64,000 bases of DNA, taken from positions 1,550,001 to 1,614,000 of the forward strand of contig OZ253444.1 in assembly GCA_965261065.1 (NCBI GenBank), given 5' to 3'. Source of the DNA: JAKZVK01 sp965261065 (lineage in GTDB: Bacteria > Acidobacteriota > Terriglobia > Bryobacterales > UBA6623). The notes under the pieces were generated by a model. The model was given only the letters and a program-made list of their open reading frames with translations, had not been told where the DNA came from and ran no database searches. The translations under genes and the position numbers were made by a program. Each line of letters opens with the position of its first letter. The first letter of the stretch is position 1. Of this stretch, positions 26,282 to 38,286 are shown in pieces.

Positions 26282-26670
26282 GCCGCGGGTGGGAACCCGC
26301 GGTTCCCGCTGAGCGCAACGCGGTTGCATCCTACCACGGCGCCAAGCCCTGCGAAGGGGCTACTGAAAGTAGCCCACGCGGGAAAACGCCACCAACGAAT
26401 CTGGAGCCCCGGTAGGAGGCGTTTGAGTCTTTGCTGCTTCCCAAGACCCGATTGTTGTGGGCCTCGAAGGCGGGCGCCCTAACCCGGCCCCACTGACTCG
26501 GTGTTAGGGACGAGAACCTCAAACGCCCCTGCCGGGGCTGGCGATCGTTTCATGGCCTGGACCCACCGCTTGCGCGGTGGGCTACTTTCAAACGCCCCGT
26601 ACCGGGGCTCGGTGACGTGGTAGCACGCATCCGCATTGCGCCGAGAGAAATCGCGGACTCCCGTCCGCGG
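26282..26670. repeat. REP-like hairpin cluster right of the IS110-type element
   Basis: At least two families. One (26282-26335, inverted at 26619-26670, and again at 35767-35810) is a CCGCGG-armed hairpin followed by a GCGCAAC segment and TGCAT or TGC. The other has AGCCCCGG...GGCGTTTGAG units at about 26413, inverted at 26518 and 26586, with GAAAGTAGCCCA stretches. No gene is supported here; 26671-26860 also looks non-coding. Confidence 0.7.
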
Positions 26671-26861
26671 TGAGGTCGCGTTGGATGGCACAGTTGTGGC
26701 GGGCCTGCGGGGCCGATTTTTTCACGGCCCCTGTCAGGCGCGGCTGGGGTGGGTCGGTTGGGGTACGCAGACTCTGCCTTAGGGCCGAAATCAAGGCCTG
26801 TCGCGTGTAGGCGCCGACCCCTTCCGCGCTGCGGCTCCCTGGCAAGCCGCGACCCTTGCGG

Positions 26862-26942
26862 GCAATCAGCGAGGGCCACAAGACCTTCGAGATGATGGAC
26901 AACTACGCCGACGGCGTAGTCAAGCCGATCGTCGAGCGGTAG
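26862..26942 (+). pseudogene. Orphan C-terminal coding remnant, unidentified
   Basis: A short in-frame stretch reads RAISEGHKTFEMMDNYADG and then VVKPIVER followed by TAG. It looks like a genuine protein C-terminus with good codon use, but nothing upstream in the frame looks coding, so the rest was probably deleted when the repeats or the IS arrived. I cannot name the parent family. Confidence 0.3.
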
Positions 26943-26954
26943 GGCCGTCGTATG

Positions 26955-27671
26955 CTACGCGCGGCGGCCGCGCGTAAGCTCGGCGACCACATCCTCCGTC
27001 GCCGCGACACGCCCGAACACCCGCGCGTGCATAAGCAGCGCCTCGTTATGAGCGCGGGCCGTCAACGTGGCGCAGGCATCTTCGCAAATCAGGCTGTCGT
27101 AGCCCAACTCCGCTGCCGCCCGGGCTGTGCCCAGCACGCACATATCCGTCAGGATGCCGGTGATCACCAAGCCCTTGACACCCATGTTGCGCAACGCATG
27201 ATCAAGAATCGATGCGGTAAACGCTCCCGACGTTAGCTTGTCGACGACGAGGTCTTGCTCTCGTGGCGCAATCCGGGAATCGATTTCGTGTCCCGGCGTC
27301 TGACTGGGATGCTTGAATTGCTTCGGCGCTCGCTCGCCATCAGCGGCGTCTTTCACGCGCAGGCGGCGGGTCATCTCACGGCCCGTGGACGTCACATTCC
27401 CATTGCGCGTATAGACGACCGCGGCCCCCTGCCCCCGAAAGCAGCCCATCAGCCGGCAGAGGTTCGGCATGACCAGTTCCGAGACCCGCGTGTTCCAGTA
27501 CTCGGCAATTTCGGGCTTAGACGACGCGACCTCGGAATCGGCCCCCATCACGAGGTCTTTGGCGTGCATGTCGATGACGAGCAAGGCCACCGACGGCCAC
27601 GCGAGTTCGAATTGCGTGGCGAGTAGCTCGAACGGCCACTCGGGATCGTGTTCTGCTGCGTTCCACCTCAC
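26955..27671 (-). CDS. Isochorismatase-family cysteine hydrolase
   Basis: About 238 residues from a GTG start (MRWNAAEHDPEW). An ATG at 27719 is possible, but it lies inside the dispersed GGGCACGGCATGCCGTGCCC repeat, so its N-terminal residues are probably not native. The catalytic triad of the family is visible: Asp in ALLVIDMHAKD, Lys in VVDKLTSGAFTAS and Cys in GILTDMCVLGTARAA. Relatives hydrolyse amides or vinyl ethers (nicotinamidase, biuret or carbamoylsarcosine hydrolases); the substrate is unknown. Confidence 0.85.
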   Translation of the reverse strand: MRWNAAEHDPEWPFELLATQFELAWPSVALLVIDMHAKDLVMGADSEVASSKPEIAEYWNTRVSELVMPNLCRLMGCFRGQGAAVVYTRNGNVTSTGREMTRRLRVKDAADGERAPKQFKHPSQTPGHEIDSRIAPREQDLVVDKLTSGAFTASILDHALRNMGVKGLVITGILTDMCVLGTARAAAELGYDSLICEDACATLTARAHNEALLMHARVFGRVAATEDVVAELTRGRRA

Positions 27672-27708
27672 GCGGGTTCTCGCTGATTCCGCGGCCGGCC
27701 GGCCAAGC

Positions 27709-27732
27709 GGGCACGGCATGCCGTGCCCCTAC
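27709..27732. repeat. GGGCACGGCATGCCGTGCCC palindrome, third copy
   Basis: Same family as the pair between trpB and trpA. It lies in the gap between the isochorismatase-family gene and the PQQ-propeller gene. Confidence 0.75.
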
Positions 27733-27745
27733 CATGTGCCACGGG

Positions 27746-29080
27746 CTACGAGGCCGAGCCGATTCGGTAGATCTGCGAGGCCGTCCTCACGATCAGGCTC
27801 TTGTCCGCGATCGCCGGCGTTGCCATGCACATCTCACCCAGGCTGTTCTTCGCGAGTACCTTGAACGCAGGCCCGGCTTGGATGACAAAGGTGTCGCCGT
27901 TCTCATCCAGACAGAAGATCTTGCCGTTGTAGGCCCAAGGCGAACTGGTGAAGTTGCCGCTCGCGCGAGAGATGCGTTGTTTGTCGTAAACCTCTTCGCC
28001 GGTCTTGGCGTTGTGGCAAGTCACGAAACCACGGTCAAACAGCACATAGATGAGGTCACCGTAGAGGACCGGCGTGGGATGGTACGGTCCGCCTTGCGGC
28101 AGGCTCCAGGCGATGTAGCCGTTGCTCGTCTCTCCCGCGGCAAGGGTGATGTCACCGGAAGCGCCGGGCCGAATCGCGTAGACGGGCCGCTCCTTGGTCA
28201 CATGAAAGCCCGAGGTCACGTATAGCAGCCCGTGTTCGGAAAACGGCGTCGGAATCGACAACGCCGACATGCCGCTGATCTCCCACAGCAGCTTGCCGTC
28301 CAGGTCGTAGGAGCGCACCTTCTTGCGCCCCGCGGTGATGATTTCGGTTCGCTCGGCGTTCTTCCAGACGTAGGGCGTCGACCATGTGGTCGACTCATCG
28401 CGGTCAACCCGCCAGATTTCCTTACCCGTCGCCTTGTCGAGCGCGACAAGATACGACTGCTCTTCGTTGTCGTTGGTGATGTAGAGCCGACCCTCGTGAA
28501 GCGCCGGCGAGGAGGCGGTGCCGTATCCGTACCGCGTCTCGACCGGCCGCCAGGGCTTCGACCAAACCACCTTGCCGTTCATGTCGAGGCAGTAGGTCGC
28601 CAGATCGCCGAAGTGCGCATAGACGTGCTCGCCGTCGGTGACCGGCGTCTCGGAGGCGTAGGTATTCTTCTTGTGCCGCGGAACGTTGGGCACGCCGCGA
28701 TGGACCTCTTTCTCCCAGCGGACTTCACCGTTATTGAGATCGACGCAATAGACAACCCAGCGGTGCTCGTCGGTGGGAATGGGGTTCGATTTCCCACCTC
28801 CGTAGAACCCTCCGCTCGGAGTGGCCGCGGGCCGCGAGCTGACGTTCGTGTTCAGAAAGATCTGCCGGTCCCACACGACCGGCGACGACCATCCCAGGCC
28901 CGGGATGGGACGCTTCCAAACGACGTTGTCGGTGGTGCTCCAGCTCTCCGGCAGATCGGGGTCGTCCGGCACGACGCCTCGCGCGCCGGGCCCGCGAAAC
29001 TGCGGCCACGTTGCGCCTAGCGCGCGTCCGGAAGGCCACAAGCCCGCCATCGAGAGCAACAGATCCCGGCGTCGCAACAT
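27746..29080 (-). CDS. Exported PQQ-binding-like beta-propeller protein
   Basis: About 444 residues from the ATG giving MLRRRDLLLSMAGLWPSGRALGA, chosen because GAGAGG lies about 7 bases upstream. The N-terminus has a twin-arginine-like RRRDLLLSM signal. The mature part starts WPQFRGPGARG and WKRPIPGLGWSSPVVW, the usual opening of PQQ_2-repeat propellers common in Acidobacteriota and Planctomycetes. Repeats follow with LVALDKATGKEIWRVDRDE, VRSYDLDGKLLWEISG and VTCHNAKTGEEVYDKQR. The function is not known; BamB-like scaffolding or a quinoprotein-like role are both possible. Confidence 0.85.
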   Translation of the reverse strand: MLRRRDLLLSMAGLWPSGRALGATWPQFRGPGARGVVPDDPDLPESWSTTDNVVWKRPIPGLGWSSPVVWDRQIFLNTNVSSRPAATPSGGFYGGGKSNPIPTDEHRWVVYCVDLNNGEVRWEKEVHRGVPNVPRHKKNTYASETPVTDGEHVYAHFGDLATYCLDMNGKVVWSKPWRPVETRYGYGTASSPALHEGRLYITNDNEEQSYLVALDKATGKEIWRVDRDESTTWSTPYVWKNAERTEIITAGRKKVRSYDLDGKLLWEISGMSALSIPTPFSEHGLLYVTSGFHVTKERPVYAIRPGASGDITLAAGETSNGYIAWSLPQGGPYHPTPVLYGDLIYVLFDRGFVTCHNAKTGEEVYDKQRISRASGNFTSSPWAYNGKIFCLDENGDTFVIQAGPAFKVLAKNSLGEMCMATPAIADKSLIVRTASQIYRIGSAS

Positions 29081-29212
29081 CGGCACACCTCTCGCCATCA
29101 ACTGACCATTGTAACCCGCCAAAGCGCAACGCCTCACTCGCCGATGGGCGAGCCAGGGCGCTGACCTGCTGGCGTAAACAAGCAGAGCCGCATCGGGGCA
29201 GTAGTCCCGGCG

Positions 29213-32425
<3,213 letters not shown>

Positions 32426-32438
32426 GGGGTGGGTCAGT

Positions 32439-32563
32439 GTTTCACGCAAAGACGCAAAGGCGCAAAGACTACAAGATTCCTGTCGATGACCAACGCTCGG
32501 GCTCCGCTCCGGCGGGTATCCGTTGGCGCTGTACTCTTGGCACCTTTGCGTCTTTGCGTGAAA
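32439..32563. repeat. Inverted CGCAAAGACGCAAAGG repeat between carA and carB
   Basis: The arm at about 32439-32463 (TTTCACGCAAAGACGCAAAGG) has an exact 21-bp inverted partner at 32543-32563. About 80 bp separate the arms. The repeat fills nearly all of the 143-bp carA-carB gap and could form a long stem in the transcript. Confidence 0.85.
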
Positions 32564-32568
32564 TTCAC

Positions 32569-33693
32569 TTACGCCGCCTTCATCAGCTCTACAAAATCAT
32601 CAAACAGATATTGCGAGTCATGGGGCCCCGGGGCCGCTTCCGGATGGTACTGCACGCAGAAGAGCGGGTCCTTGCGGCTGCGGAAACCCTCCAGTGTCTG
32701 GTCGTTCAGGTTGACGTGCGTCAACTCGAAACTCGCGGCGTCGAGAGAGTCGGGGTCCACGGCGAAACCGTGATTCTGCGACGTGATCTCGACCTTGCCC
32801 GTGCGCTCGTTACGCACCGGATGGTTGACGCCGTGATGGCCGAACTTGAGCTTGAACGTTTTGCCTCCGACGGCCAAGCCCAGTACCTGATGGCCCAGGC
32901 AGATACCGAAGATCGGCACCCGGCCGACGAGTTTGCGCACGCTGGCGATCGGCCCCTCGAGCGGGTCAGGGTCGCCCGGGCCGTTCGAAAGAAACACGCC
33001 GTCGGGCTTGAGCGCCAGCAGGTCGTCGGCGGATGTCAGCGAGGGGACCACCGTCACGCGGCAGCCCTTGTGCACCAGCCGGCGCAAGATGTTGTGCTTG
33101 ATGCCAAAGTCATAGGCCACCACGTGCAACGCGGGTTCGTCGGCTGGCGGGACCAACTCGGACGGCGAGCAGGCGTCGACGCCACGAGTCCATTCGTAGC
33201 GCTGTTTGGTAGAGACCGAGCTGGCTAGGTCAAGCCCATCCATCTTGGGGATGGAGCGAGCTTTCTCGGCGAGCTTTTCGGGATCGGTCTCAAGCGATGA
33301 GATCACGCCTCGCATGGCCCCTTGCGTCCTCAAGTGCCGAACGAGAGCGCGGGTGTCGATCTCGGAAATGATCGGGATCTTCTGCTCGGCCAGGAAGTCG
33401 GCGGCGTGCCCGGACGAGCGCCAGTTGCTCGCGATCTCTGAAAACTCGCGCGTGACCAATCCCTCGATGTAGGGCCGCGCCGACTCGCTGTCTTCGGCGT
33501 TGGCGCCGTAGTTGCCGATCTGCGGGTTCGTCAGGATAACGATCTGCCCGCTATAGGAGGGGTCGGTAAAGATCTCCTGGTAGCCGGTGATGCCGGTGTT
33601 GAAGACGACCTCGCCATAGCACTCGCCTTTGGCTCCGACGCTGACACCGCGAAAGAAACGCCCGTCCTCGAGCGCGAGAACGGCCTCGGTCAT
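32569..33693 (-). CDS. carA: Carbamoyl-phosphate synthase small subunit (glutamine amidotransferase)
   Basis: 374 residues. The N-terminal CPSase_sm domain begins EAVLALEDGRFFRG and has GEVVFNTGITGYQEIFTDPSYSGQ. The C-terminal class I amidotransferase has the nucleophile in IFGICLGHQVLGLAVGG and the His/Glu pair near VQYHPEAAPGPHD. It delivers ammonia to CarB. The ATG overlaps the lepB stop (TGATG), so the order lepB-carA-carB suggests one operon. Confidence 0.96.
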   Translation of the reverse strand: MTEAVLALEDGRFFRGVSVGAKGECYGEVVFNTGITGYQEIFTDPSYSGQIVILTNPQIGNYGANAEDSESARPYIEGLVTREFSEIASNWRSSGHAADFLAEQKIPIISEIDTRALVRHLRTQGAMRGVISSLETDPEKLAEKARSIPKMDGLDLASSVSTKQRYEWTRGVDACSPSELVPPADEPALHVVAYDFGIKHNILRRLVHKGCRVTVVPSLTSADDLLALKPDGVFLSNGPGDPDPLEGPIASVRKLVGRVPIFGICLGHQVLGLAVGGKTFKLKFGHHGVNHPVRNERTGKVEITSQNHGFAVDPDSLDAASFELTHVNLNDQTLEGFRSRKDPLFCVQYHPEAAPGPHDSQYLFDDFVELMKAA

Positions 33694-34313
33694 CACTGCA
33701 ACACCCCAAGACGGTCAAGCGGCCAATAGGCGAATACCGCCTTGCCGAGGATATGTCCCTGGGGCACCGGCCCCCACGTGCGGCTGTCGTTCGACGTGTT
33801 GCGATGATCGCCCAGCACGTAGTAGTGATAGGCCGGTATCCGGACGGGAGGATAGGTGGAGCGATCCTGGTAGTTCGGCTGGACGTAGGGCTCAAGCGTG
33901 CGCCGTCCGTTGATCATCAATCCGCCGTCGACGATCTCGATCTCATCGCCCGGCAGGCCGACCACGCGCTTGATGTACGACTTGCTGGGATCCAGAGGGA
34001 AGCGGAACACGACGATGTCGCCGCGGCTGATCTCCTCGAAACTGTAGATGAACTTGTTCACAAAGATGCGCTGCTGATCGTGTAGCCACGGCATCATGCT
34101 GGTGCCCTCGACCTTGACCGGCTGGTAGAGGAACACGATGACAATAGCCGCGATTGCGACCGAGATGACGATATCCCGCACCCACACCTGGATGTCGAAC
34201 CAGAACGAGGGACGGCTTGGCGTTTCAGGCGCGCCGTCCACGGGCGCGGGTCGATCTTCAGCCGACGCGGCGGCTGGCGAGGCTGCCTCGTCTCTGCTCT
34301 CGGGGGACTCCAT
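33693..34313 (-). CDS. lepB: Signal peptidase I
   Basis: 206 residues. A proline/alanine-rich N-terminus precedes a single membrane span (DIVISVAIAAIVIVFLYQPVKV, about residues 50-70). The catalytic Ser lies in EGTSMMPWL and the Lys in KSYIKRVVGLPGDEI. Also present are the conserved GDIVVFRFP box and, at the C-terminus, YYVLGDHRNTSNDSRTWG. It cuts signal peptides from exported proteins. Its stop overlaps the carA start. Confidence 0.95.
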   Translation of the reverse strand: MESPESRDEAASPAAASAEDRPAPVDGAPETPSRPSFWFDIQVWVRDIVISVAIAAIVIVFLYQPVKVEGTSMMPWLHDQQRIFVNKFIYSFEEISRGDIVVFRFPLDPSKSYIKRVVGLPGDEIEIVDGGLMINGRRTLEPYVQPNYQDRSTYPPVRIPAYHYYVLGDHRNTSNDSRTWGPVPQGHILGKAVFAYWPLDRLGVLQ

Positions 34314-34589
34314 TGTTTCGGGTTCGGGGGCGGGCCTTCCGTAATTCTATTATGCCGCTTCGGGGGCAAACAAGCAGCGGCTGGAGGAATGGTCGACCGG
34401 TCTGCAGTCGACATCCCTAGCCGGCTTCCCACCATCGCCGGAGTTTTGAGCTTGAATCCGTGCGAACCCAAGAAACCGAGCCCGAAACGCGAGTGACGGG
34501 TAGATCCACTCGGTGCGGCAGGCCATCGCGGCCCTCGTGCCGAGGCCACGAGAAACAGATTGGCACCGTCGCGTTCGGGGCTCGGTTGC

Positions 34590-35618
34590 CTATGGACGAA
34601 CGCCCTCGGCGTTAAGCCGAATCCGATACAGCCCCGTCCGGGCGGTCATATAGAGCACCTTGCCGTCGTCACCCCAGCCCACGTTCGCGGGCACTTCATC
34701 CGCTTGGATCGTGCCGAGGTGCTTGCCTTCGGCATTGAAGATCCATACGCCACTCGGGCCCGTGAGATACAGGTTCCCCTGCTTGTCGACCTTGAGGCCG
34801 TCGGGGAGGCCCTCGGCCGTTTCCGCGGTGGCGTCGTGGAAGACCCGCCCTTCGTCGAGCGTCCCATCGTCGTTGACGCCATAGGCCATCCAAACCTTGC
34901 GCGCGGCATCGGAGTTGGCGACGTAGAGCGTCTTCTCGTCGGGCGAGAAGGCGAGCCCGTTGGGGCGCGTCTGCTTGTCGTTGAGCAACTCGACTTTGCC
35001 GTCGGCGCTGAGGCGGTAGATGCCGTTGAAAGCCAGTTCTTTAGCCGGATCGTCGTCCTGTTTCGCCAGCCCGTAGGGCGGGTCGGTGAAGTAGGCCCAG
35101 CCGTCGGACTTGTAGACGATGTCGTTGGGGCTGTTGAGGCGCTTGCCGTTGTACTTGTCGGCGATGACGGTTTCCGAGCCGTCCTTTTCGATGCGCACAA
35201 TCTGCCGGTTGGCGTGCTCGCAGATCACGATGCGGCCGGCCGGATCGAGCGTGATGCCGTTGGGGCCCACATACTCACCCTCCTCGTAGTCGCCCGGGTA
35301 GACCGGCTTGCGGAAGTCGCTCACCTGGCCGGACGCGGGGTCCCACTTGTAGTTGGCGTTGCCGCGCACATCACTGAAGAGCAAGTACGGGCCGCCCTCT
35401 TCGACCCACAACGGGCCTTCGGTGAACATGAGGTTGCCGGCAAGCTTCTCGATTTCATAGTCAGCGGGGACGATCGCATCGAGCGCCGGATCGTTCTTCA
35501 CGACCGTGCCGGCGCCTGTGGGCGTAGCCTTCTCGATGTCTCCGGCCGGCTCGGTCGGGCCACAGGCCGACAGGCTCAGCACCAGGAACGCAATAACAAA
35601 GAAGTGGGGTCTACTCAT
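34590..35618 (-). CDS. SMP-30/gluconolactonase-like propeller lipoprotein
   Basis: About 342 residues. I start at the ATG giving MSRPHFFVIAFLVLSLSACG, a lipoprotein signal with lipobox LSAC; upstream in-frame ATGs give no signal. The six-bladed SMP-30 propeller shows EGPLWVEEGGPYLLFSDV, PNGITLDPAGRIVICEHANR, NSPNDIVYKSDGWAYFTDPP, RPNGLAFSPDEKTLYVANSD and DGLKVDKQGNLYLTGP. Members hydrolyse sugar lactones using a divalent metal. It is probably held at the periplasmic face. Confidence 0.88.
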   Translation of the reverse strand: MSRPHFFVIAFLVLSLSACGPTEPAGDIEKATPTGAGTVVKNDPALDAIVPADYEIEKLAGNLMFTEGPLWVEEGGPYLLFSDVRGNANYKWDPASGQVSDFRKPVYPGDYEEGEYVGPNGITLDPAGRIVICEHANRQIVRIEKDGSETVIADKYNGKRLNSPNDIVYKSDGWAYFTDPPYGLAKQDDDPAKELAFNGIYRLSADGKVELLNDKQTRPNGLAFSPDEKTLYVANSDAARKVWMAYGVNDDGTLDEGRVFHDATAETAEGLPDGLKVDKQGNLYLTGPSGVWIFNAEGKHLGTIQADEVPANVGWGDDGKVLYMTARTGLYRIRLNAEGVRP

Positions 35619-35725
35619 GAAAACCTCCGTGGAAGAGGCCATGCTAGCACGTTGGCGGAATGACTCGCCGTTCCCGAGAGGGTCACACCCGGCCCACCGT
35701 AGCCGCGCCACCGGACTGCAACAGA

Positions 35726-35810
35726 GCCGCGGATGTAAATCCGCGGGCGCGCGGGCTCAGCCCGCGCCGCGGACGGAAGTCCGCGGTTGCCCCTTGGCGC
35801 AACCTGATGC
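35726..35810. repeat. Three consecutive hairpins, REP-like
   Basis: CCGCGGATGTAAATCCGCGG, then GCGGGCTCAGCCCGC, then CCGCGGACGGAAGTCCGCGG followed by TTGCCCCTTGGCGCAAC. The last unit belongs to the same family as the repeats at 26282-26335 and 26619-26670. The surrounding 310-bp gap (35619-35928) has no gene. Confidence 0.8.
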
Positions 35811-35928
35811 TTTCAAGAACAAGTCCGAACCCCACCGGTACCTTCATTCAGCCGTTACGACACAAGCACCCGGTGGCTTTCAGACGCACTGAAGCCCTGG
35901 GCCAATCCTTGCCGGCCGTTTTGAAGGG

Positions 35929-37191
35929 TCACCGCGCTGCGCGATAGGAGGCCTGCCGTTTTAGCGTAAGCGCGAGCTCGAAGATCCTCGCCGCCATGTG
36001 GCGTTTGGACATGGGTGGCAGTTCGGTAGCGCCGCCTGCGGCATCGATGAGCCAACCTTGGTTCTGGTCGGAGTCAAAGCCTGTTCCACCGGCGGCGTCT
36101 CCGACCGGATTGGCGACGATCAGGTCGCAATTCTTGGCGGCTAGTTTCTTGCGGGCGTTCTCGGCGACGTCTTCCGTCTCGGCGGCGAAGCCGATGAGGA
36201 AGCGTTCGCCCTTCAGGCGTCCGACTTCGGCGAGGATGTCGGGGGTCGGCTCGAGTTCAAGGGACAGTGGGCCGGGTTGCTTCTTGATCTTCTCGCCGGC
36301 CGTGCGGCTCGGGCGATAGTCGGCTACCGCGGCCGCGGCGATAACAAGCGTCGCGTCCTTAAGCCGCTCGAGCACCGCGTGGTACATCTGCTGCGCGGTT
36401 GTGACGGGGACGAAGTCGCAGCCTTCGGGCGGTGCTAGCTCCACTGGGCCGCTCACGAGGATGACGCGCGCCCCGCGAGCGAGGGCCTCCTGGGCCAGTG
36501 CATAGCCCATGCGGCCGCTGGAGTGGTTCGAAAGAAAGCGTACCGGATCGATCGGCTCTTTCGTCGGACCGGCGGTTATCAAGACCGTTTCGCCCTCGAG
36601 GTCAAGGGCTTTCGGCGTAGCGGAGGCAAGGGTCTCCTCTACGGCCGCCACGATGGACGAGAGTTCAGCCAGCCGTCCCGGGCCAACCATGCCGCAGGCC
36701 AGCGCGCCCGCGTCAGGCTCGACGACCCGCACGTCCCGGGAGCGCAAAGTTTCCATATTGCTCTGTGTGGCGGCGTGGTTCCACATGTTGACGTTCATCG
36801 CCGGCGCGACAACTACGGGGCCGGCATAGGCCAACTGCATGGTCGTGAGGAAGTCGTCGGCGATGCCGTGAGCGAACTTGGCCAGCACATCGGCCGTCGC
36901 CGGGGCCACCAGTAAAACGTCCGCTTCCTGTGCCACGGCAATATGCTCGACGGAGCTTTGGAAGGTCGAGTCGTCGTCAGCCTCGGAGAACAACTCGGTG
37001 ATCACCTTGCGGCCCGTGAGAGCGGCAAAGGTGAGAGGCTGTACGAACTTCCGGGCGCCGGCCGTCATCACGACCTGCACGGCCAAGCCGCGCTCGGTGA
37101 GTAACCGGACCAACTCCGCCGCCTTGTAGGCGGCGATGCCGCCGGTGACGCCCAGAACGACCGTCTTGGCTTCTGCGGGTTCGTTCGTCAT
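35929..37191 (-). CDS. coaBC: Bifunctional phosphopantothenoylcysteine decarboxylase / phosphopantothenate-cysteine ligase
   Basis: 420 residues. It carries out two consecutive steps of coenzyme A synthesis. The flavin-dependent CoaC domain (about 1-190) shows LGVTGGIAAYKAAEL, APAMNVNMW and ACGMVGPGRLAE. The CoaB ligase domain (about 195-420) shows ITAGPTKEPIDPVRFLSN, SSGRMGYALA and the KIKKQ strap. The start is the ATG giving MTNEPAEAKTVVL; the longer frame reads through a dispersed repeat. The gene heads a minus-strand housekeeping run with rpoZ and gmk. Confidence 0.95.
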   Translation of the reverse strand: MTNEPAEAKTVVLGVTGGIAAYKAAELVRLLTERGLAVQVVMTAGARKFVQPLTFAALTGRKVITELFSEADDDSTFQSSVEHIAVAQEADVLLVAPATADVLAKFAHGIADDFLTTMQLAYAGPVVVAPAMNVNMWNHAATQSNMETLRSRDVRVVEPDAGALACGMVGPGRLAELSSIVAAVEETLASATPKALDLEGETVLITAGPTKEPIDPVRFLSNHSSGRMGYALAQEALARGARVILVSGPVELAPPEGCDFVPVTTAQQMYHAVLERLKDATLVIAAAAVADYRPSRTAGEKIKKQPGPLSLELEPTPDILAEVGRLKGERFLIGFAAETEDVAENARKKLAAKNCDLIVANPVGDAAGGTGFDSDQNQGWLIDAAGGATELPPMSKRHMAARIFELALTLKRQASYRAAR

Positions 37192-37217
37192 GCGGTCTAC
37201 CTGATGCGCTGGATCAA

Positions 37218-37252
37218 ACCGAGCCGTGACCGTCAGGGAGCGGTCCGGCACG
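37218..37252. repeat. Dispersed hairpin repeat, copy 2 (GTGACCG...CGGTC)
   Basis: Nearly identical to 14341-14372 and 42144-42180, extended by CGGCACG. It lies between rpoZ and coaBC. Confidence 0.75.
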
Positions 37253-37291
37253 AACCCGCCCGGTACTCAAAGGCCTCTAGGCTAGGCTCGA

Positions 37292-37603
37292 CTACTCCTC
37301 GACTTCAGCTTCATCCAAACCAAGAAGCAGCTCATCGGGCGGATCTTGCGGGTCGAGGTCGACCTCCACCGCACCCGAACGAATCTCCTCCATCGCGATC
37401 TTGGTCGGCTTGCGCGACGTGGTGGAGATCAAAGGCCGCGCTCCGGCCTGGAGCTGCCGGGCGCGTTTCGACGCCGCAATGATGAAACGGTAGACGCCTT
37501 CGTTCTCGTCGGTGGGGATAAACCACGGCTGGTCGGGCGGCTTCTCAATCGCTTCGGGCTCTGCCACGGCTGCAACCTCTTTTGCTTTCGCTCGTTTTGC
37601 CAT
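37292..37603 (-). CDS. rpoZ: DNA-directed RNA polymerase omega subunit
   Basis: 103 residues, small and acidic at the C-terminus. The conserved core is EGVYRFIIAASKRARQLQAG (about 36-55), then the family segment TSRKPTKIAMEEIRSG. Omega helps assemble and stabilise the beta-prime subunit. It starts 3 bp after the gmk stop, the common gmk-rpoZ-coaBC arrangement, which supports the identification. Confidence 0.92.
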   Translation of the reverse strand: MAKRAKAKEVAAVAEPEAIEKPPDQPWFIPTDENEGVYRFIIAASKRARQLQAGARPLISTTSRKPTKIAMEEIRSGAVEVDLDPQDPPDELLLGLDEAEVEE

Positions 37604-37606
37604 CTT

Positions 37607-38224
37607 CTAGTTCACCTTGAAACTCTCGATAATCGGCTCGATGCGGTCCTTCACTCTTTGCCGGCGGCAGCGCTCGGCCAGCAGAATGCCCCGCAATTGC
37701 TCGAACGTCTCGTCCAACTGGTCGTTCACGAGTACGTAGTGATACGACCCAAAATTCTCGACTTCCCGTGCAGCATCGCCCATGCGGCGCTCAATGACCT
37801 CTTCGGAATCCGACGATCGGTTGCGAAGACGAACCGCCAACTCTTGTTTCGACGGAGGGAGAATGAAGACCGAGACGGCCTCGGGAAGCTTCTTCATTAA
37901 TTGTCCCGCACCCTGCACGTCGATGTCCAGAATCAAATCGTGGCCCCGCTCGCGGGCCTGCTCGAGAACCTGCCGCGACGTGCCGTAATAGTGGCCGAAA
38001 ACCTCCGCCCACTCAAGCAGCTCATTGTTGTCGCGCATGCGCTCGAATTCCTCGCGGCTCACGAAGTCGTAACTAGTTCCGTTTTCCTCGCTGTCGCGCG
38101 GCGGGCGGGTAGTCGCCGAGATGGAGAAATCGAGTCCCGGGTCCGACTCGATCAGGCGCCTCACCAGGGTGGACTTGCCCGAACCCGAGGGGGCGGAGAT
38201 GATTAATACCAGCGGTGCTGCCAT
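37607..38224 (-). CDS. gmk: Guanylate kinase
   Basis: 205 residues from the ATG giving MAAPLVLIISAPSGSGKST. It phosphorylates GMP to GDP. The P-loop APSGSGKST is at about 10-18; the GMP-binding region has TTRPPRDSEENGTSYDFVSREEF and the lid follows (GHYYGTSRQVLEQA). DIDVQGAGQLMKK is the typical family motif. A 62-bp gap to yicC contains GTGGTTCCC-type short direct repeats. Confidence 0.96.
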   Translation of the reverse strand: MAAPLVLIISAPSGSGKSTLVRRLIESDPGLDFSISATTRPPRDSEENGTSYDFVSREEFERMRDNNELLEWAEVFGHYYGTSRQVLEQARERGHDLILDIDVQGAGQLMKKLPEAVSVFILPPSKQELAVRLRNRSSDSEEVIERRMGDAAREVENFGSYHYVLVNDQLDETFEQLRGILLAERCRRQRVKDRIEPIIESFKVN

Positions 38225-38286
38225 GAGCGGTTCGTGAGCGATCCCCAGAGTGGTTCCCAAAGTGATTCCCTGCGTGGTTCCCTGAG

